A stretch of 35,362 bases of DNA from Spirulina sp. SIO3F2 (GTDB lineage: Bacteria; Cyanobacteriota; Cyanobacteriia; Cyanobacteriales; Spirulinaceae), in NCBI GenBank assembly GCA_010672165.1, contig JAAHHN010000049.1:1-35362 (forward strand). The letters run 5' to 3'. A program made the translations under genes and the position numbers. This document shows positions 32,098 through 35,362 of the stretch, piece by piece. The notes beneath the pieces are model-generated. The model worked only from the letters and a program-made list of their open reading frames with translations, was not told the DNA's origin and ran no database searches. The stretch's first letter is position 1. Each line of letters opens with the position of its first letter.

Positions 32098-32688
32098 TTA
32101 GGCTTCAAACACAGGGTTATTTAAGGGCCAGCCCCGAGGTTCAGCCAACGTCTCCCCGATGGGCAACGCTGTTTCTTTGCCCTGCATGTAACGTTTGACG
32201 AGGCGATCGTAAAGCAATAGATAAATGGCAGCCCCTAAGTTGGTGCAATGGCGAGTGGGAATAAAGACCCGACGGTGGCAGAGTTTCCGGACACTCTGGG
32301 GCACAGAGCCATCTTCGGGGCCAAAGAGATAGACGGCGTTGTCTGGGTGCTCAAAAACGAGCAGGTTTTCGGAGTTGGGCAGCAGTTCCACAGCGACGGG
32401 GGTGACGTTCTGGAAGTGAGCCAGGGGGCGATCGTCAAGCAGGATATCCACATCTGCAAAGCCCTTCATCCGCTCTTCGCGGGGGATGCGGTTTTGGTGC
32501 CATACCGCTTCAGCACAGCGTCGCCCCGTAATCCAGACCTGGGAGACACCGAAGCAGGACGCCGCCCGCACTGCTGCGCCCACATTAAAGGGATCGCGGG
32601 GGTCAAACATTAGGATCGCGGGAGCCAGACCGGGCCGAGCAGCTTTAAAGGGCCATTGGGGTTGGGGGGTTTGGGTTTGGGCTTTCAT
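32098..32688 (-). CDS. SPOUT (TrmH/SpoU family) RNA methyltransferase
   Basis: The 196-residue protein shows SPOUT motifs: PFNVGAAVRAASCFG (33-47, motif 1), LFGPEDGSVP (121-130, motif 2) and FIPTRHCTNLGAAIYLLLYDRL (142-163, motif 3), which form the deep trefoil knot that binds SAM. It methylates ribose 2'-OH groups in tRNA or rRNA, but the target cannot be read from sequence. Length fits TrmL-type enzymes and short SpoU members. It starts at an ATG at 32688 and stands alone. The 295-base gap before the PEP-CTERM gene holds divergent promoters that I could not place firmly. Confidence 0.88.
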   Translation of the reverse strand: MKAQTQTPQPQWPFKAARPGLAPAILMFDPRDPFNVGAAVRAASCFGVSQVWITGRRCAEAVWHQNRIPREERMKGFADVDILLDDRPLAHFQNVTPVAVELLPNSENLLVFEHPDNAVYLFGPEDGSVPQSVRKLCHRRVFIPTRHCTNLGAAIYLLLYDRLVKRYMQGKETALPIGETLAEPRGWPLNNPVFEA

Positions 32689-32983
32689 CAGTTTTTTATC
32701 GACTTGGAAACACCTTCAATGTTGTCAAACTCAACCCAATCTTGCTCGACTAAACGTTTTAGACAAATTGTAGGATTGGTGTTGTTTTTCATGAGATTGC
32801 ACAAATTTCCTTATTATCACCCGATAAGCAAAGTAAGGGGGTTAATCCCACTTATGGCCATTCCATATCAACTGTAGGGATGTTGATCCAGCTTGACTGG
32901 GACAAGTGAAATATATGCACTATACATTTCTCCAGCTGATCAAGGACTGCCATACTGCACATTTATCTTTGAGAAATCTTCGT

Positions 32984-33736
32984 ATGTCTTTGCTTCAAAA
33001 TATTTTCAGATGGGGGATTACGACCAGCATTGGGGCGATCGCGCTACTACCGCTTTCATCCGCTCAGGCTGCTACAATCTTTACCGCTCCAGAGCTGTTT
33101 ACCCGCTCAACCATCATTGATTTTGAACCGGAGGGGAGTGGTAATACAGTGATAGATATTAACCACTACCTAGAAACAATAGGGACAGGTACAACCTTCT
33201 CTATGGGAGGTTCGGAGGCACGGATCGATGATCTCAGGGACAGCGATCGCGCCGCACGGTTCAGAGTGGCTTCGGGTGCAGATGGTGGCCCCGTTAGCGG
33301 TAACTGGGGGTTTGAAGGCGGTGTGCTAGGAGAATCATTTTTGACGCTCACCTTTGAACCCGGTTATTTTGTTGGTGCAGTGGGTTCATTTTGGGGAGGG
33401 GCAGTCAGTTCTTATCCACGGGCCAGAGCTGTCGCAACGTTTGAGGATGGCTCAACATTCACAGCCTTCGTGCGAGGCACATTACCAATGGTTGCAAATT
33501 CAGCAACCAATGAAGAAGCCCTGAATGGCTTTTTGGGAATTAATGGCAACGGCAAATTAATTCGAGCTGTCAGCTTTTTCAATAACAATGATCTCTATTC
33601 TCAAGATGACGTCACCTTTGGCTTCATCGACCAAGATTCAGAGCCTCAAGACCTAACAGAAGTGCCCGAGCCCGCTTCTGTTGCAGCACTGATGGCGTTG
33701 CTCGTAGTGGGAACCATCACTAAACGGAAAGCGTAA
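32984..33736 (+). CDS. PEP-CTERM sorting domain protein, exported (second copy type)
   Basis: From the ATG at 32984 the 250-residue protein has a signal peptide (MSLLQNIFRWGITTSIGA, cleavage near 30 after SAQA), a beta-rich body and the tail VPEPASVAALMALLVVGTI with a basic end (TKRKA). Body segments such as IIDFEPEGSG, LTLTFEPGYFVGAVGSFWG and ATFEDGSTFTAFV recall carbohydrate-binding or lectin-like beta domains common in PEP-CTERM proteins. Longer starts at GTG 32906 or ATG 32915 would give a less typical signal peptide. It shares only the tail with the PEP-CTERM protein at 15647. It converges with the DUF512 gene, ten bases apart. Confidence 0.88.
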   Translation: MSLLQNIFRWGITTSIGAIALLPLSSAQAATIFTAPELFTRSTIIDFEPEGSGNTVIDINHYLETIGTGTTFSMGGSEARIDDLRDSDRAARFRVASGADGGPVSGNWGFEGGVLGESFLTLTFEPGYFVGAVGSFWGGAVSSYPRARAVATFEDGSTFTAFVRGTLPMVANSATNEEALNGFLGINGNGKLIRAVSFFNNNDLYSQDDVTFGFIDQDSEPQDLTEVPEPASVAALMALLVVGTITKRKA

Positions 33737-33746
33737 GATACGTTAA

Positions 33747-35114
33747 CTATGCTTCCAAAGCGATCGCGCCTTGTGCAACATCAGGTGCGATCGCCTGCTC
33801 TAACAACTCCTCAATCCCTGTCACTGGATAGATGGTTGTCTTCAACGCCGCCGCCACCTCCGCCACCGTCATATCATCCAAAAAACAGGTCTCACCATGT
33901 TTGAGCATCACGGTCGGCAGTAACAACCCATCCCCCAGATCGCGCCCTTGTAAACCTGCCACCAGATCCTGGCCCGTCAACAAACCCGTCACCGTGATCT
34001 CCTGACCCCAATAATCACTATTGAGGGGGCAAAGTTGCACCGCTAAACCTTCTACCTGATTGAGTTGCCCAACTAGAGGTTGAAAAGTGTGCTCCACCGC
34101 ATTGCCAACTACCCAAGTCCAGCGGCGGGGCTGGGGGAGGCGATCGGGCAAAATATCAGCGGCAATGGCTTGAAACTCGCTGATAAACTGACGAATAGAG
34201 CCAACGCCATTACCCAGTTGGGGATAGTCTTCGTAATGGGGGGCGGCGGGGAGTTCTGTTTGCGCGATCAGGAACCATTCATCGGCCAACCAAGCAAACG
34301 TGCTGCCCAATTGTTCTTGGAACTCGGTTTGTAGTTGCTGGACTTGGGCGATCGTCTCCCTAGCCTTAGCACGACTGACCGGAACAAGTTGATCCACCTC
34401 GGGACGAAAGCGGGTTAGACCCACGGGCACAACGGCCGCTGAGAGAATGGTAGGGATTTCGCCTGTGTGGAATTTTGCCAGATCGCGCAGAGTACGCTCT
34501 AGATGCACACCATCATTGATGCCTGGACAAACTACCACTTGGGCATGGAGTTGCAGTCGTCGTTCCTGGAACCAGGCAAACTGTTCCAGAATCTGAGCGG
34601 CACGGGGATTTTTGAGCAGTTGCACCCGCACCTCGGGTTCGGTGGCATGAACCGAGACATAGAGCGGTGAAAGGCGCATCTGTTCGATGCGTCGCCATTC
34701 GGCGGGGGGCAGGTTGGTCAGCGTCAGGTAGCTGCCGTAGAGGAAACTGAGGCGGTAATCGTCATCTTTGAAATAGAGGCTCTCGCGTTTGCCGGGGGGT
34801 TGTTGATCGATGAAGCAAAAGGGGCAATGATTATTGCATTGGATCAAGCCATCAAAGAGAGCGGTTTCGAACTCTAGACCCAGGTCGTCGTCGTAATCCT
34901 TCTCCAGTTCGACTTCATGGTTCTGGCCGTGGGCATCCACCACCTCTAGCGCTAAGATTTCGTCAGCGCAGAGATATTGATAGTCAATCAAATCACGGGG
35001 TTTGGTGCCGTTGATTGAGATGATCGCGTCCCCCACTTCAAAACCCACCTCTGCGGCGATCGACTCAGGCAGTACCCGACTAATTTTGGCAGGACGGATC
35101 GTGGCGATGCTCAT
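33747..35114 (-). CDS. PDZ and radical-SAM DUF512 protein (cyanobacterial FeS oxidoreductase-like family)
   Basis: The 455-residue protein has an N-terminal PDZ-like domain (about 1-75, with GFEVGDAIISINGTKPRDLIDY), a radical-SAM-like core carrying a cysteine cluster C93-x3-C97-x2-C100 (CNNHCPFC), and the C-terminal DUF512 region (from about 240). The family is recalled as a cyanobacterial FeS-containing oxidoreductase group of unknown reaction; Synechocystis and plant relatives are uncharacterised to my knowledge. The cluster spacing is CX3CX2C, as in canonical radical SAM enzymes. The segment VSVHATEPEVR supports a radical-SAM barrel. The ATG at 35114 lies downstream of a candidate TTGCTT-N17-TAATTT promoter (35249 to 35221). 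Confidence 0.9.
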   Translation of the reverse strand: MSIATIRPAKISRVLPESIAAEVGFEVGDAIISINGTKPRDLIDYQYLCADEILALEVVDAHGQNHEVELEKDYDDDLGLEFETALFDGLIQCNNHCPFCFIDQQPPGKRESLYFKDDDYRLSFLYGSYLTLTNLPPAEWRRIEQMRLSPLYVSVHATEPEVRVQLLKNPRAAQILEQFAWFQERRLQLHAQVVVCPGINDGVHLERTLRDLAKFHTGEIPTILSAAVVPVGLTRFRPEVDQLVPVSRAKARETIAQVQQLQTEFQEQLGSTFAWLADEWFLIAQTELPAAPHYEDYPQLGNGVGSIRQFISEFQAIAADILPDRLPQPRRWTWVVGNAVEHTFQPLVGQLNQVEGLAVQLCPLNSDYWGQEITVTGLLTGQDLVAGLQGRDLGDGLLLPTVMLKHGETCFLDDMTVAEVAAALKTTIYPVTGIEELLEQAIAPDVAQGAIALEA

Positions 35115-35283
35115 GGTGAAGGGGATTGTTTAGAGACTTCGTTCTACTCTAGCGCCAAAGTTGGGTGCTGTTGTTGATCTGTGCATTTGTGAAACAGCCC
35201 TATGCTAAATAGGTTGACCAAATTAAAATAGGGTAGATTGATAAGCAAAAGCCATATAGGATCTTAAGTTTTCCGCGTCTAAA

Positions 35284-35362
35284 CTATTCTTTCGGGCGAA
35301 CACTCTCAAAAAATACACTCTTGCCCTTCTGCACTTGTAGAATCGCAGCATCTTTACTAGGG
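35284..35362 (-). CDS. 3' end of an unidentified gene (cut by window edge)
   Basis: The minus strand gives an open C-terminal stretch of 25 residues, PSKDAAILQVQKGKSVFFES then VRPKE and TAG at 35284-35286. The codon use and hydrophobic pattern look like a real protein end, perhaps a short beta hairpin, but I do not recognise the family. The rest lies beyond the right edge. Confidence 0.5.
   Translation of the reverse strand, partial: PSKDAAILQVQKGKSVFFESVRPKE

Overview
The window looks like a stretch of cyanobacterial chromosome. Three signs point that way. The octamer GCGATCGC (the HIP1 motif) recurs throughout, four times within 173 bases around 7252-7424. Several proteins belong to families known mainly or only from cyanobacteria (the DUF2555 protein, the PDZ/radical-SAM DUF512 protein, small conserved proteins). 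There are also two PEP-CTERM exported proteins. No rRNA, tRNA, CRISPR array or prophage was recognised. All assignments come from reading sequence and remembered family motifs; no database was searched.

Layout. Positions 1 to about 182: the end of an IS630-like insertion sequence abutting recJ. 225-2966: recJ, a conserved 64-residue protein and a clear terminator. 2982-6295 (minus): a membrane-anchored unknown, an HD-domain phosphohydrolase and purH. 6577-7554 (plus): a secreted PPC-domain protein and a JAMM peptidase. 7535-10051 (minus): a sensor SpoIIE/PP2C phosphatase and its STAS partner, a partner-switching pair resembling the IcfG system of Synechocystis. 10727-12997: an MscS channel with a very long acidic coiled-coil N-terminus. 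13315-16354: a methyltransferase, coaBC with a DUF2555 gene, and a PEP-CTERM protein. 16392-21001: cyanobacterial unknowns and a broken DUF29 gene, littered with small repeats. 21319-24634: two tandem coiled-coil paralogs divergent from an XRE repressor and an ImmA/IrrE protease. 24776-35362: housekeeping and cell-wall genes (a 44-residue small protein, aroQ, a GH38 mannosidase, a Uma2 protein, an ftsL-like gene with ftsI, an SPOUT RNA methyltransferase), a second PEP-CTERM protein, the DUF512 protein and the 3' end of one more gene.

Two things stand out. First, a family of roughly 110-base MITE-like elements occurs four times (12994, 16603, 18937, 20478). Each copy is flanked by CTAG or a near-identical YTAR tetramer. 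Three copies have their edge exactly on the stop codon of a neighbouring gene. The fourth splits a DUF29 gene, and removing it plus one CTAG restores the DUF29 reading frame. Second, the XRE/ImmA pair faces a strong promoter for the coiled-coil operon. That promoter is bracketed by two arms of a perfect 17-base inverted repeat, one overlapping the -35 box and one just downstream of the -10 box. This suggests a protease-relieved repression switch controlling two coiled-coil proteins of unknown function, and it is the best candidate here for an undescribed system.
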